Source of the DNA: Clostridia bacterium
GTDB taxonomy: Bacteria > Bacillota > Clostridia > Oscillospirales > Butyricicoccaceae
Assembly (NCBI GenBank): GCA_021205365.1
Contig: JAJPXP010000043.1
Coordinates: forward strand, 1 to 64,000
Direction of reading: 5' to 3'
DNA: 64,000 nt
This document shows positions 37,098 to 47,285 of the stretch, one piece after another (the stretch's first letter is position 1; each line of letters begins with the position of its first letter). The notes beneath the pieces are model-generated. The model saw nothing but the letters and a program-made list of their open reading frames with translations, had not been told where the DNA came from and searched no databases. The translations under genes were made by a program, and so were the position numbers.

Positions 37098-38633
37098 TTA
37101 TTGAGCAACGGCGAAGTCGTTCTTCTCGCCATGTGCATAGGTTAACAGTTCCTGCGAGTCATATGGATCGCCACCGTCACGATTACGCGGAATGATACCC
37201 ATCATATGTCCCTCATACATGACCAAAATACGGTCAGCCATACCGGATACCTCCGGAAGCTCGGAGGAAATCATGAGGATTGCCTTACCTTCACCCGCAA
37301 GCTTGGTGATAATGGCATGGATTTCAGACTTCGCGCCGACATCGATACCACGGGTCGGTTCGTCTACAATCAGGATATCCGGATCAAGCAACAGCCAGCG
37401 TGCCAGCAGAACCTTCTGCTGGTTACCACCAGACAGGTTCATGATTCTCTGTCTCATAGACGGTGTCTTGGTACGCATTGCCTGATTCCATTTCACTGCG
37501 TCAGCTTCCATCTTCTTATGATTCTGGGGGAAACCATAATTTTTCAGACTTGCCATTACAGTATTTTCTGTAATATCGAGCAGTCCAAAGATACCATTGC
37601 CGCGACGGTCCTCTGTCAGAAGGCCGATGCTGTTTGCGATAGCGTCTTCAGGGCTCTTAATGTTAACTTCCTTCAGACCATCTCCCCTATCCAGGTAAAT
37701 CTTGCCGGCAGTTCTCTTGCGCATGCCGAAGATAGTCTCAACGATCTCCGTTCGGCCTGCACCTACCAGACCTGCAAAACCAAAGATTTCGCCGCGATGT
37801 ACTTCAAAGCTTACGTTTTCAAAAGACTTACCGGAAGCCAGATCTTCAACCTTAAGGATAACGTTACCGATTTCACAGTCAACCTTCGGGAACATGTTGC
37901 CTACCTGACGGCCTACCATCATTTCAACAACCTTATCTACGTTCAGGTTTGCTGCACGGTCTGTACCAATGTATTCACCATCACGGAATACGCTGATGTC
38001 ATCACTGATGCGGAAGATTTCTTCCATTTTATGGGAAATGTAGATGATTGCTACGTTCTTGGACTTCAGGTCAGCAATGATGTCGAACAGATGCTCTACT
38101 TCAGTCTCTGTCAGAGCGGAAGTCGGCTCGTCCATAACTACTACCTTGGTGTCATAAGATACTGCCTTTGCAATTTCTACCATCTGCTGCTGTGCAACCG
38201 TCAGATTGCGCATCATGTCATCCGGATTCAATGCGAGCTTCCACTTTTCAAACAGCTCAATTGCTTCCTTACGCGCTCTTGCGTGATCACACATCAGCTT
38301 GTTCTTCATCGGGAATCTGCCGAGCCAGAGGTTCTCGCATACGGTACGATCCGGTACTGGAGAAAGCTCCTGATGAATCATGGTAATACCAGCATTCATC
38401 GCCTGGAGCGGACTCTTGAACTCGACTTCTTTTCCGTTGAAAATAATTTTGCCAGAGGTGCACGGCTGAATGCCAATCAGGCACTTCATCAGTGTCGATT
38501 TACCTGCACCATTCTCACCCATCAGAGTGTGAACGGTACCGGGGCGAACCTTCAGCTGTACGCCTTTCAGAGCTTTAACGCCCGGAAATTCCTTGACAAT
38601 GTCATGCATTTCGAGGATATATTCTTCACTCAC
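37098..38633 (-). CDS. RbsA/MglA-family sugar ABC transporter ATP-binding protein (two ABC domains)
   Basis: 511 aa; GENGAGKSTLMK, NLSGGNQQKVLLARWLLLDPDILIVDEPTRGIDVGAK. Confidence 0.92.
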   Translation of the reverse strand: MSEEYILEMHDIVKEFPGVKALKGVQLKVRPGTVHTLMGENGAGKSTLMKCLIGIQPCTSGKIIFNGKEVEFKSPLQAMNAGITMIHQELSPVPDRTVCENLWLGRFPMKNKLMCDHARARKEAIELFEKWKLALNPDDMMRNLTVAQQQMVEIAKAVSYDTKVVVMDEPTSALTETEVEHLFDIIADLKSKNVAIIYISHKMEEIFRISDDISVFRDGEYIGTDRAANLNVDKVVEMMVGRQVGNMFPKVDCEIGNVILKVEDLASGKSFENVSFEVHRGEIFGFAGLVGAGRTEIVETIFGMRKRTAGKIYLDRGDGLKEVNIKSPEDAIANSIGLLTEDRRGNGIFGLLDITENTVMASLKNYGFPQNHKKMEADAVKWNQAMRTKTPSMRQRIMNLSGGNQQKVLLARWLLLDPDILIVDEPTRGIDVGAKSEIHAIITKLAGEGKAILMISSELPEVSGMADRILVMYEGHMMGIIPRNRDGGDPYDSQELLTYAHGEKNDFAVAQ

Positions 38634-38669
38634 GTTTTGTTCACCCTGCCTTTCCTACCTTCTTGATAA

Positions 38670-38702
38670 TTGGGGGCGCCAGACATCGTCCGACGCCCCC
38701 AA
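38670..38702 (-). repeat. Intercistronic stem-loop between substrate-binding and ATPase genes
   Basis: TTGGGGGCG ... CGCCCCCAA. Confidence 0.65.
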
Positions 38703-38756
38703 CGTCTCAACTTAAATTACGTTGTTATACTTCTCTCTCTTGTATAACGTTTGCGA

Positions 38757-39791
38757 TTAGAGATAATCAGCTACGTTGTCAGCGGTTACCGGCTCAAACG
38801 GGATCCAAACGATAGAATCGCTGTAAGATTCACCGGTATCATCCTTGACAAACTCGGTGCCTTCATTAGCCGGCTTGCCAGCCATCAGATTCAGAGCAAC
38901 TTCTATGCCGCCCTTACCCTGACCAGTTGGGTTCTGGAATACAGTCATAGCCATCTTGCCAGCCTGTACAGCAGCAGCGCCGTCTGCGGTGCAGTCGATA
39001 CCAACGATCGGGAAGGAGGATGGATCGACATTGGCAGCCTCACAAGCTTCAACAGCACCCAGTGCCATTGCATCGTTGTTGGAGATAATGCAGTCAAACT
39101 GCTGACCGGAAGTCAGAATCGGGCTAATCTTGTTCATAGCCTCTGCGCGGTCATACTTACCAGCCAGATCAACTACGGAAGTAGCATTGATGCCGTAATC
39201 CTTCAGAGCCTGCAGAACACCTGCACAGCGCTTGATCTGGGAAACCTGACCCAGTTCGCCCTGAAGCAGTACATACTTGATGTCGGTCTTTCCCTGAGCC
39301 TTGAAGTACTCAGCCAGATACTCACCCTGGTAATAGCCGGAGGTATCCTCGTTGGAACCACAGTAACCAACATTCTCTGCATTCAGAACATTCAGATCAG
39401 ATGGCGGACGGTTTACAAATACCAGCGGAGTATCGCCGGCAGCGTCTACCAGAGACTGTGCTGCATCGGAATCAACCGGTACAACCAAAACTGCAGCGTC
39501 GCCGCCGTTTACAGCAGTCTCAATGTACTGAATCTGCTTTGCAGCATCGTTCTGTGCGTCCTGAGAAGTCAGCTTAACACCTGCAGCCTCTGCTTCCTTC
39601 AGTGCAGATGCTTCCAGAGTGGACAGGAACTCGTCACGGCTGGACATAACCAGCGTCATGGTACCATTCTCTCCGGATCCAGTGGATTCTGCGGAACCGG
39701 AATTGCTGCTGCCACTAGAGCCGCAGCCTGCCATCATGCCAACGCAAGTAGCGCCAACAAGCAGCATAGCCATCATTTTCTTGAGTTTCAT
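38757..39791 (-). CDS. RbsB-like sugar/inositol ABC transporter substrate-binding lipoprotein
   Basis: Lipobox MMAGCGSS; periplasmic-binding-protein/LacI fold (VVPVDSDAAQSLVDAAGDTPLVFVNR; IISNNDAMALGAVEA). Confidence 0.9.
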   Translation of the reverse strand: MKLKKMMAMLLVGATCVGMMAGCGSSGSSNSGSAESTGSGENGTMTLVMSSRDEFLSTLEASALKEAEAAGVKLTSQDAQNDAAKQIQYIETAVNGGDAAVLVVPVDSDAAQSLVDAAGDTPLVFVNRPPSDLNVLNAENVGYCGSNEDTSGYYQGEYLAEYFKAQGKTDIKYVLLQGELGQVSQIKRCAGVLQALKDYGINATSVVDLAGKYDRAEAMNKISPILTSGQQFDCIISNNDAMALGAVEACEAANVDPSSFPIVGIDCTADGAAAVQAGKMAMTVFQNPTGQGKGGIEVALNLMAGKPANEGTEFVKDDTGESYSDSIVWIPFEPVTADNVADYL

Positions 39792-40398
39792 AGTTTCTCT
39801 CCTCTTCTTTTTTGCTTCGCATGTTTGGGATTACATGCTCAGCTTTTGATGTATTAAGAATATCACTCGAATGTTACAATTGCAAGACTTTCCGTATTTC
39901 TTTTGCCCCAAGCTAAAGATTTCATGCAATTCTTCCAAGTTTATTCTTATTTTTTTGTGCAACATAAACATTCACTTTATTGCTCAACTACAACGCTATT
40001 TTTTCTTGTTGATTCTTTTGTGTACTTTTTACATCATTTTATTGTTTTTTATTGGTATTTTTCCTAATAAATTGTTATTATTTCATATTCCATTTCTTTT
40101 TCTTGCTTATTTTCGTCAAAGATTATTTGTGCAATTTGTCTTTTTTCTGATAATTTTCCGGATTTATTTGTCTTTTCTCCCTTTTTTTAGTATCAAAAAA
40201 TTGCTGTTGCTTTCTGTTTTTCTTACTGTTTTTTTGAAGTTACCATATTTTTCACAATTGTTCTGAATCTGCCTTAATATGCGCTCTCCCATTTCGCCTC
40301 CTTTGCCTCCCGGCATCCCATTTCATCGGTGTTTTTCCCGCGTGTTCCTTGCTTTTTATGCTCTAAACGTTTATACTTATAAAATAAAGGAGGTTCCC

Positions 40399-41394
40399 AT
40401 GAAAATTAAAACAATACTCATATATATATGCATTATTGTCGTTGTCCTCTGTGGGTGTGCCTTTGGTGCATACAAATATTTCTTCGGCAACCTGACACAT
40501 GACGATTCTTTCCAATATGCAGTCAGCGATGCTGTCGACCGGCTTGCGGTCAAATCTTATAACGATCTGGAGCATGCCAATATCAAAAATATTGCAATCT
40601 TCGGCATCGACAGCAAGGACAGCGATAAAGGCCGCTCTGACGCGACCATGATTCTTTCCATCGACTACGAGCACAATAAAATCAAGCTCTGCTCGATTGC
40701 CCGTGATACCCTCGTATATATCCCTGATAAGGATGTCTACGAAAAATTCACACATGCTTACGCATATGGCGGGGCCGAGCTTGCGGTAAAAACCTTAAAT
40801 ACCAATTTCAATCTGGACATTACCGATTATGTTGCCGTCAATTTCAGCGAAATGGCCGATATTGTCGATATGCTCGGCGGCGTCGAGGTTGATTTGTCTG
40901 AAGACGAAATCAAATACATCGGTAACAATGCGTCTGCATCCGGCCTGACTGCGGGAAGCAGTGTTACTCTAAACGGTGAACAGGCAGTATCCTATTCCCG
41001 TATCCGCTATCTGGACAATGATAATGTCCGTGCAAGCCGTCAGCGCGAAGTTCTGAACAGTATTTTCAACAAAGCCCGCAACATGTCTGCAACGCAGTAT
41101 CCCGGTCTGATCCGTCAGGGCTTGGGTCTGTGCACGACATCGTTAGATTATACTGAAATTCTGAATTATGCGCAGGTTCTCCTTTCCGATGATCTGACTT
41201 TGGAGCAGAATGCGCTTCCGGGTGATGATCTCGACGCTTGGGGAGGAATTATGTCCTCCAGCGGTGCATGGTGCTATATTTATGACCTGCATGACGCATC
41301 GGACAAACTGTTTACCTTTATTTACGAGGATATTTACACCAATTCGGATGTTACGCTTCCGGAGGCTACGGTTGACAAAAGCTTTGTAGATTAA
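40399..41394 (+). CDS. LytR-CpsA-Psr (LCP) family cell-wall glycopolymer ligase
   Basis: IAIFGIDSKDSDKGRSDATMILSIDYEHNKIKLCSIARDTLVYIP; VNFSEMADIVDMLGGVEVDL; YSRIRYLDNDNVRASRQREVL. Confidence 0.9.
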   Translation: MKIKTILIYICIIVVVLCGCAFGAYKYFFGNLTHDDSFQYAVSDAVDRLAVKSYNDLEHANIKNIAIFGIDSKDSDKGRSDATMILSIDYEHNKIKLCSIARDTLVYIPDKDVYEKFTHAYAYGGAELAVKTLNTNFNLDITDYVAVNFSEMADIVDMLGGVEVDLSEDEIKYIGNNASASGLTAGSSVTLNGEQAVSYSRIRYLDNDNVRASRQREVLNSIFNKARNMSATQYPGLIRQGLGLCTTSLDYTEILNYAQVLLSDDLTLEQNALPGDDLDAWGGIMSSSGAWCYIYDLHDASDKLFTFIYEDIYTNSDVTLPEATVDKSFVD

Positions 41395-41402
41395 AGTATG
41401 TT

Positions 41403-41433
41403 GCTGCCCTGCATTGCAGGGCAGCTTTTCTTT
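41403..41433 (+). terminator. Terminator after LCP gene
   Basis: GCTGCCCTGCATTGCAGGGCAGC-TTTTCTTT. Confidence 0.75.
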
Positions 41434-41576
41434 GTCATCTTCTAAATTACTTTTGGATATTTCCTTTGTTTTTCTTTACAAAAGTGTAGTGTTTTGGTAC
41501 ACTTATGAGAAAGAGTTGGTTGGATGCTGGCAATTGTTTGGCCAGCATTCTTGTGAAACAAGAAAGGAGTCACATT

Positions 41577-42674
41577 ATGTCCTACGGTATAAAGTCTCCT
41601 GCAAGATATATGCAGGGTAACGGTGAATTGGCTAATCTCGGCCGCAATGTTAAGAAGATGGGAGAAAAATTCCTTGTCCTCTGTTCCCCGAACAACAGAA
41701 AACGTGTCGGTGCTCAGATCGAAGAAAGTCTAAGATCTGTCGAGAAAGAGGTTGTGTTCTGCGAGTTTAATGGTGCATGCACCAAGGCAGAAATCTCCCG
41801 TGTTATGGAAGTTGTAACCGAAAACAACTGCGATGTCGTCATCGGCGTTGGCGGCGGCAAGGTAATCGACACAGCGAAAGCTGTTGTTACCAATCTGGGC
41901 GGCTACCAGCTGGTTATTATTCCAACGGTCGCTTCCAACGACTCTCCGTGCAGCGGCGTAGCTGTTATTTATAATGATGCAGGCGTTGTCATTAAGGCTT
42001 TGATGATGAAGCGCAATCCTGACTTGGTTCTGGTTGATACCGCTGTTATCGCCAAGTCTCCTAAGCGCCTGCTGGTTGCCGGCATGGGTGATGCACTTGC
42101 CACCTGGTTTGAGGCTCGTGCATGCAAGGCATCTGGTGTTAAGACGATGGCTCGTGGCCAGTGCTCCAACACTGCTTTGATGATGTCTAAGCTGTGCTAT
42201 GATATCCTGATCCGGGACGGTGCAGGTGCACTGGAAGCACTCGAAGCAAAGGAAGCCAATGATGCGCTGGACAATGTTGTAGAAGCATGTATTTACCTCA
42301 GCGGTGTTGGCTTCGAGAGCGGCGGTCTTGCTGCAGCTCACGCTATCAACGATGGTTTTGCTTATGTTCCGCAGGCACATGGTATGTACCATGGTGAAAA
42401 AGTAGCGTTCGGCACCATTGCCCAGCTTGTTCTGGAAAATGCGTCCGAAGAAGAAATGCACGAAGTTCTGTCCTTTATGAAGATGGTTGGCCTGCCGATG
42501 ACACTGGCTGACCTGGGCATTACAGATATCAAGGAAGAAGAAATCCGCAAAGCTGCGGAGGCTGCTGTTGTTCCGACACAGTCCACCAAGAATCTGCGCA
42601 AAGATATTACTGCCGATGAGGTTTATGCTGCCATTATGGAAGCTGACAGGACCGGCGCCGCATTTCAGGCATAA
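41577..42674 (+). CDS. gldA: Glycerol dehydrogenase
   Basis: MSYGIKSPARYMQGNGELANLG; GVGGGKVIDTAKAV; TVASNDSPCSGVAVIY; HGEKVAFGTIAQL. Confidence 0.88.
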   Translation: MSYGIKSPARYMQGNGELANLGRNVKKMGEKFLVLCSPNNRKRVGAQIEESLRSVEKEVVFCEFNGACTKAEISRVMEVVTENNCDVVIGVGGGKVIDTAKAVVTNLGGYQLVIIPTVASNDSPCSGVAVIYNDAGVVIKALMMKRNPDLVLVDTAVIAKSPKRLLVAGMGDALATWFEARACKASGVKTMARGQCSNTALMMSKLCYDILIRDGAGALEALEAKEANDALDNVVEACIYLSGVGFESGGLAAAHAINDGFAYVPQAHGMYHGEKVAFGTIAQLVLENASEEEMHEVLSFMKMVGLPMTLADLGITDIKEEEIRKAAEAAVVPTQSTKNLRKDITADEVYAAIMEADRTGAAFQA

Positions 42675-42716
42675 CTCTTTCTACATTATATAAATATAAC
42701 GATTGGAGGTACGCTT

Positions 42717-43517
42717 ATGGCAACTGCATACAGCCCCAATGAAGAATTTCATCTGAAAATCAAATCTGGTGACATTGGCGGATATGTCATCCTTCCCGGT
42801 GATCCCGGACGCTGCAAACAGATTGCAGCCCTGTTTGACAATCCACAGAAAATTGCAGCAAACCGTGAATTTACCACGTATACTGGTACACTCGATGGTG
42901 TAAAAGTCAGCGTTGCCTCCACTGGTATCGGCGGCCCCTCTGCTGCTATTGCCCTGGAGGAACTGATCCACTGCGGTGCACACACCTTTATCCGCGTCGG
43001 TACTGCTGGCGGAATGCAGCCAGAGGTGCTGGGAGGCGATTTGGTCATCGCCACCGGTGCTGTCCGCATGGACGGAACCGGCAAGGAATACGCACCGATT
43101 GAATATCCGGCAACCGGACATTTCGATGTTGTGCAGGCACTGCATCACGCGGCATCCAAAGCCGGATACCGGTTCCATGTCGGCGTAGTGCAGTGCAAGG
43201 ATTCCTTCTATGGGCAGCATGAACCGGAAAACATGCCAGTTTCCGCTGACCTGGAGCAGAAATGGAAGGCATGGCTCGGCTGCGGCGCTCTGGCAAGCGA
43301 AATGGAGTCTGCAACCTTATTTATTGTTGCAGCGGTACGGCGTGTACGTATCGGTTCTATTCTGCTTGTTTTGGGCAATCAGACCCGCCGCGCCATGGGA
43401 TTGGAAGATATTCAGGTACACGACACCACCCATTGCATCCAAACTGCGGTTGAAGCATTACGCCTGCTAATTGCGGCAGATGGTGAGAACAATACGATAC
43501 CATATAATAATGTATAA
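42717..43517 (+). CDS. udp: Uridine phosphorylase
   Basis: [48 protein letters not shown]. Confidence 0.88.
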   Translation: MATAYSPNEEFHLKIKSGDIGGYVILPGDPGRCKQIAALFDNPQKIAANREFTTYTGTLDGVKVSVASTGIGGPSAAIALEELIHCGAHTFIRVGTAGGMQPEVLGGDLVIATGAVRMDGTGKEYAPIEYPATGHFDVVQALHHAASKAGYRFHVGVVQCKDSFYGQHEPENMPVSADLEQKWKAWLGCGALASEMESATLFIVAAVRRVRIGSILLVLGNQTRRAMGLEDIQVHDTTHCIQTAVEALRLLIAADGENNTIPYNNV

Positions 43518-43544
43518 ATTATTCTAATGAAAAAATAATACAGA

Positions 43545-43612
43545 AAACCGGCATTCTCAAAAGACTTCTCAAGTCCTAAGAAATGCCGATTTTCTGCTTT
43601 TTCCTGTATTTC
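43545..43612. terminator. Bidirectional terminator
   Basis: AAAACCGGCATT ... AATGCCGATTTT between convergent genes. Confidence 0.55.
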
Positions 43613-43667
43613 TCTGCGCAAGTTACGATTATCATTGCATTTTGCAGAAGTCCTTACCGCTTTTAGG

Positions 43668-44519
43668 CTACGGGTTAACCAGCACACCGATACCCAGCAG
43701 ACCCGGTCCGGTATGAATTGCCATGGATGCAGTGATCTGGCTTTCCGTGACAATCGTCCCCTTTTTTGTGATTTTTTTCAAAAACGGTTTCACCTCTGCC
43801 ACCACATCCGGTGCAGCGCCATTCATCAGCGCAAACCATGCTGGCTGTCCGCCGCACATGTTCTGCACATGCTGCAGCATCTTTTCCTTGCCCGCCTTTG
43901 CGCCGCGGATTTTTTCCACAGTGTAATACGAACCCTCTTCATTGCAAGAAATAATCGGCTTGATTTTCAGCAGGCTGCCTGCTACAGCTGCTACGCCGCC
44001 AATACGTCCGCCTTTGCGCAGATACTCCAGTGTATCCATATAAAAGAATACCTTGGAATCCTTTATCTTTTCCGTCAGACGTTCGCAGATTTCCTCAAAC
44101 GGAACATTCTTCTCCAGCTGTACTGCAGCCCACATTGCCAGCAGGCCAGCGCCAATGGAAATATTTTTTGTATCCAATATAAAAGAGGTCAGCTCCGGAT
44201 GTTCATTGAAAACCATCTGTGCAGTCTGGCAGGTACTGCTCAGCTTACTGGAAATGAAAATACCAATGACATTCTCATATCCTTCGCTCTTGATTTCATC
44301 GATCATGTCATAGTAATCCTGCATAGTCGGTGTAGAAGTATGCGGAATTTCTTCCGGGAAGCGCTTATATACTTCATATGCCAGCGCTACGCTGTCCAGA
44401 TGGTGTTCATTTTCATAGGAAACACGCAGCCGGAGTACCTTAATATGATGCTTTTTAATAAACGCCTGCGGAATATCGCAGCCGGAATCTACGAGAATGA
44501 CTGTATTTCTCTTTTTCAT
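43668..44519 (-). CDS. DegV family (fatty-acid-binding) protein
   Basis: MKKRNTVILVDSGCDIPQAFIKKHHIKVLRL; TSTPTMQDYYDMI; IFISSKLSSTCQTA; LEYLRKGGRIG. Confidence 0.88.
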   Translation of the reverse strand: MKKRNTVILVDSGCDIPQAFIKKHHIKVLRLRVSYENEHHLDSVALAYEVYKRFPEEIPHTSTPTMQDYYDMIDEIKSEGYENVIGIFISSKLSSTCQTAQMVFNEHPELTSFILDTKNISIGAGLLAMWAAVQLEKNVPFEEICERLTEKIKDSKVFFYMDTLEYLRKGGRIGGVAAVAGSLLKIKPIISCNEEGSYYTVEKIRGAKAGKEKMLQHVQNMCGGQPAWFALMNGAAPDVVAEVKPFLKKITKKGTIVTESQITASMAIHTGPGLLGIGVLVNP

Positions 44520-44685
44520 AACATGTTCCTCACATCGAAAATAGTTTTGATAACCATATTCAATAGTATTACATATCGCGCCATATTTGTCAAGTATACC
44601 CGCTATATGCACGGAAAATATTTTCCTTTCCTCTTGCTGTTGCTGTCGTTTTCTGCTAAAATATCCAACCAGAGGAGTTGATTTC

Positions 44686-45075
44686 ATGGAAGAACAGAAC
44701 AACACAGCCTTTTCCCTGACTGCAGAAGAATTGGAATTCTGCATTTCCACACTTCAGATCGAGATAGAAGAAGTGGAACGTACTATAAAGGATAAAAACA
44801 TTGCCATAGATGAACGTATTGAGCTGAAGGCATACATAAAAAAGCTGGATAGCATTCAGGACCAGTTCCTGACGGAGGACAATGCCTTTCTCTCAATTGA
44901 TCTGCTGCAGGTTTATCATCTGGTGCAGCAGCAACGGGATTATATGAATGATATTCTTGACAAGGAAACCATGTCCCTTGATATGCGTCGGGAAGGACAG
45001 CAGAACCTGCGTACAGCAAACAGTATTATGCGCAAGCTGCGAAACTACTTCAAAAAATTTGAAATCGATGTGTAA
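44686..45075 (+). CDS. Conserved-looking hypothetical protein, 129 aa, charged/helical
   Basis: MEEQNNTAFSLTAEELEFCISTLQIEIEEVERTIKDKN...; SD agaggag. Confidence 0.6.
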   Translation: MEEQNNTAFSLTAEELEFCISTLQIEIEEVERTIKDKNIAIDERIELKAYIKKLDSIQDQFLTEDNAFLSIDLLQVYHLVQQQRDYMNDILDKETMSLDMRREGQQNLRTANSIMRKLRNYFKKFEIDV

Positions 45076-45078
45076 ACA

Positions 45079-45108
45079 AAAGGCTCCCGCCAGAACGGGA
45101 GCCTTCTT
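45079..45108. terminator. Bidirectional terminator
   Basis: AAGGCTCCCG-ccagaa-CGGGAGCCTT. Confidence 0.75.
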
Positions 45109-45111
45109 CTT

Positions 45112-46080
45112 TTATACAAGATAACGTCCAATCTTTGGGATTTTCCGGATCAGGAAGGTTAGCAGACCGGAAACCACCAGCAGCAGAACCGATGCTGCAA
45201 CAACGAACAACGTAGTCGGCAGCATAATGCCGTACAGATTCAATACATAGCACAGAACTGCAAGCAGGATCGGATGAATCAGATAAATACCGAAACTGAG
45301 CTGTGCCAGCCTGGAAATCGGCCGGAGCACCTTCGCAGAAAGCCGCATTCCTGCCAGTGTATTTTTTACAACCAGGAACAGCGCCATAGCGATCAGCACA
45401 GCATCCGGCGAAAGAATCATCAAGGCCGGATCTCTGGAAAACATGGAAGAACCCATCCAGATGCCACGCAAGGCCAGAATCAGGCAAATGCCGCCTAACA
45501 GATACAGAATGCGAAGCTGTCTTCGGTTCATCATTGCTGTACGCAGATACCAGCCTGCTGTAAACACAGCCAGATATCCAAAACCCATCATGGCATAATC
45601 CGCCATATGTGTTGTTCCCAGCTGCAGCTGGAAAAATGGATAAACACAACCGATCACCAGCCCAAACAAAACGACATACCAAAGCTCTCTCGTCTGTGCC
45701 ACACGGGTAAAGACACGCATGATCGGCGAAAATGCGTATAAAATAATCATGACAAACAGAAAATTCAAATAAAAACTGCCGCCGCTCAGCATACCGCTGA
45801 TAACGCCGCCTGTTGCCCGATTGACAGCCAGAGCAACACATCCCCAAACAATATACGCCACAATAATATGCAGCCCATATTTCTGTGCCATGTCCCTTGC
45901 ACTGATATACCAGCTGCTGTCAAGGAAAAACATGCCGCTGAGCATGACAAACATCGGTGCTGCCCATGTCAGCAATCCGCTGACGCCAGTACAGCCCGCA
46001 GCCATGGACGTGCTGAGGAAAACCACCGCGATACAGCTGAGTGCCCGCAGCACATCCGGGTAAACCATTCTACGTTTCAT
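45112..46080 (-). CDS. Acyltransferase 3 family membrane protein
   Basis: 322 aa polytopic; MKRRMVYPDVLRALSCIAVVFLS; LSFGIYLIHPILL. Confidence 0.82.
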   Translation of the reverse strand: MKRRMVYPDVLRALSCIAVVFLSTSMAAGCTGVSGLLTWAAPMFVMLSGMFFLDSSWYISARDMAQKYGLHIIVAYIVWGCVALAVNRATGGVISGMLSGGSFYLNFLFVMIILYAFSPIMRVFTRVAQTRELWYVVLFGLVIGCVYPFFQLQLGTTHMADYAMMGFGYLAVFTAGWYLRTAMMNRRQLRILYLLGGICLILALRGIWMGSSMFSRDPALMILSPDAVLIAMALFLVVKNTLAGMRLSAKVLRPISRLAQLSFGIYLIHPILLAVLCYVLNLYGIMLPTTLFVVAASVLLLVVSGLLTFLIRKIPKIGRYLV

Positions 46081-46208
46081 TGTACAAAATCAACCTTCTT
46101 TAATCATTATGTTAAATTCCATATCTTTTTCCATGTATACATCATACCACATTGGAAAAACTAAAGGAACCCGAAATGAATTGAAATTTTGTGAAGGAAG
46201 TGTGAATT

Positions 46209-47144
46209 TTGACAAATTCCCAGAAATGCGGGATTATCGGCTGCGGCAGCGTCGGCGCTGCAGCTGCCTATACCCTTGCCACACATGGATTGTTTTCTGA
46301 GCTGGTGCTCATCGATATGAATCGGAAGCGTGCCCATGGTGAAGCCATGGATATCAGCCATGGTATTTCCTTTTCCCAGCCGTGCCGTGTCATTGACGGT
46401 GATTACGATGATTTGAAGGATGCATCCCTTGTCATTATTGCTGCTGGCGTCGGGCAGAAACCCGGCGAAAGCCGTCTGGATCTGCTGACACGCAATGCTG
46501 CTGTCATGCGTTCTATTATCACCGAAATCAAGCGTGTCTGCCCGGACACCATCCTGCTGATTGTATCCAATCCGGTAGATCTGCTTACCGGAATTGCTTT
46601 ACGCATTTCCGGCTTCCCGCCGGAACATGTTATCGGTTCCGGCACCGTTCTGGACACGGCACGTCTCAAATTCCTGCTGGGGCAGCAGCTAAAGGTGGAC
46701 AGCCGGAATGTCCATGCCTTTGTCATCGGTGAGCATGGCGACAGCGAACTTGCTGTCTGGTCCAGTGCGAATATCTCCGGTATTGATTTGGACGATTATT
46801 GTGCCGGACGCAATATTTCCGATGATTTTTCCAATCTGTTTGAATCTGTTCGCCATGCAGCCTATGAAATCATCGAAGGCAAAGGGGCAACCTATTATGG
46901 CATTGCCATGTCCGTGCTGCGCATCGCAACCTGCATTGTACGCGGCGAACACGGAGTCCTTCCGGTTTCCTGCCATGCCAGCGGGCATTATGGCCTGACA
47001 GATGTCTGCATCGGTCTTCCCTGCGTCATCGGAAGAAATGGCATTGAAACCGTACTGGATATCCCGCTGAGCGAAGGTGAAATGCATCAGCTGCAGCGCT
47101 CTGCCAAAACATTAAAAAGTGCACTGGATGAGCTGAATCTGTAA
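46209..47144 (+). CDS. ldh: L-lactate dehydrogenase (TTG start)
   Basis: [72 protein letters not shown]. Confidence 0.88.
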   Translation: MTNSQKCGIIGCGSVGAAAAYTLATHGLFSELVLIDMNRKRAHGEAMDISHGISFSQPCRVIDGDYDDLKDASLVIIAAGVGQKPGESRLDLLTRNAAVMRSIITEIKRVCPDTILLIVSNPVDLLTGIALRISGFPPEHVIGSGTVLDTARLKFLLGQQLKVDSRNVHAFVIGEHGDSELAVWSSANISGIDLDDYCAGRNISDDFSNLFESVRHAAYEIIEGKGATYYGIAMSVLRIATCIVRGEHGVLPVSCHASGHYGLTDVCIGLPCVIGRNGIETVLDIPLSEGEMHQLQRSAKTLKSALDELNL

Positions 47145-47171
47145 CAATCAAGCCATCTGTTCCCCTTCCGT

Positions 47172-47205
47172 CCACTGCCTTTACCGGCAGTGGATTTTCT
47201 TTCCC
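47172..47205 (+). terminator. Terminator after ldh
   Basis: CCACTGCC-tttacc-GGCAGTGG-attttctttcc. Confidence 0.65.
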
Positions 47206-47285
47206 TTCGTTGACTTATTCCTATGAAACCGCTATACTAAACATATCATCTGGTATCAGAAAGATACCACAGGAGGGATTGCCTC

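Noticed and set aside
37206-38666. 486-aa plus-strand ORF antisense to the RbsA-like gene
   Set aside because: Shadow ORF opposite a clear double-ABC ATPase.
39871-40266. 131-aa hydrophobic 'membrane protein' ORF
   Set aside because: Produced by a T-rich intergenic block (Phe/Leu/Ile only); no SD and no plausible coding bias.
41524-41548. ATGCTGGC/GCCAGCAT stem in the gldA leader, considered as a riboswitch
   Set aside because: An 8-bp stem only, no recognisable aptamer; insufficient evidence for more than a minor hairpin.
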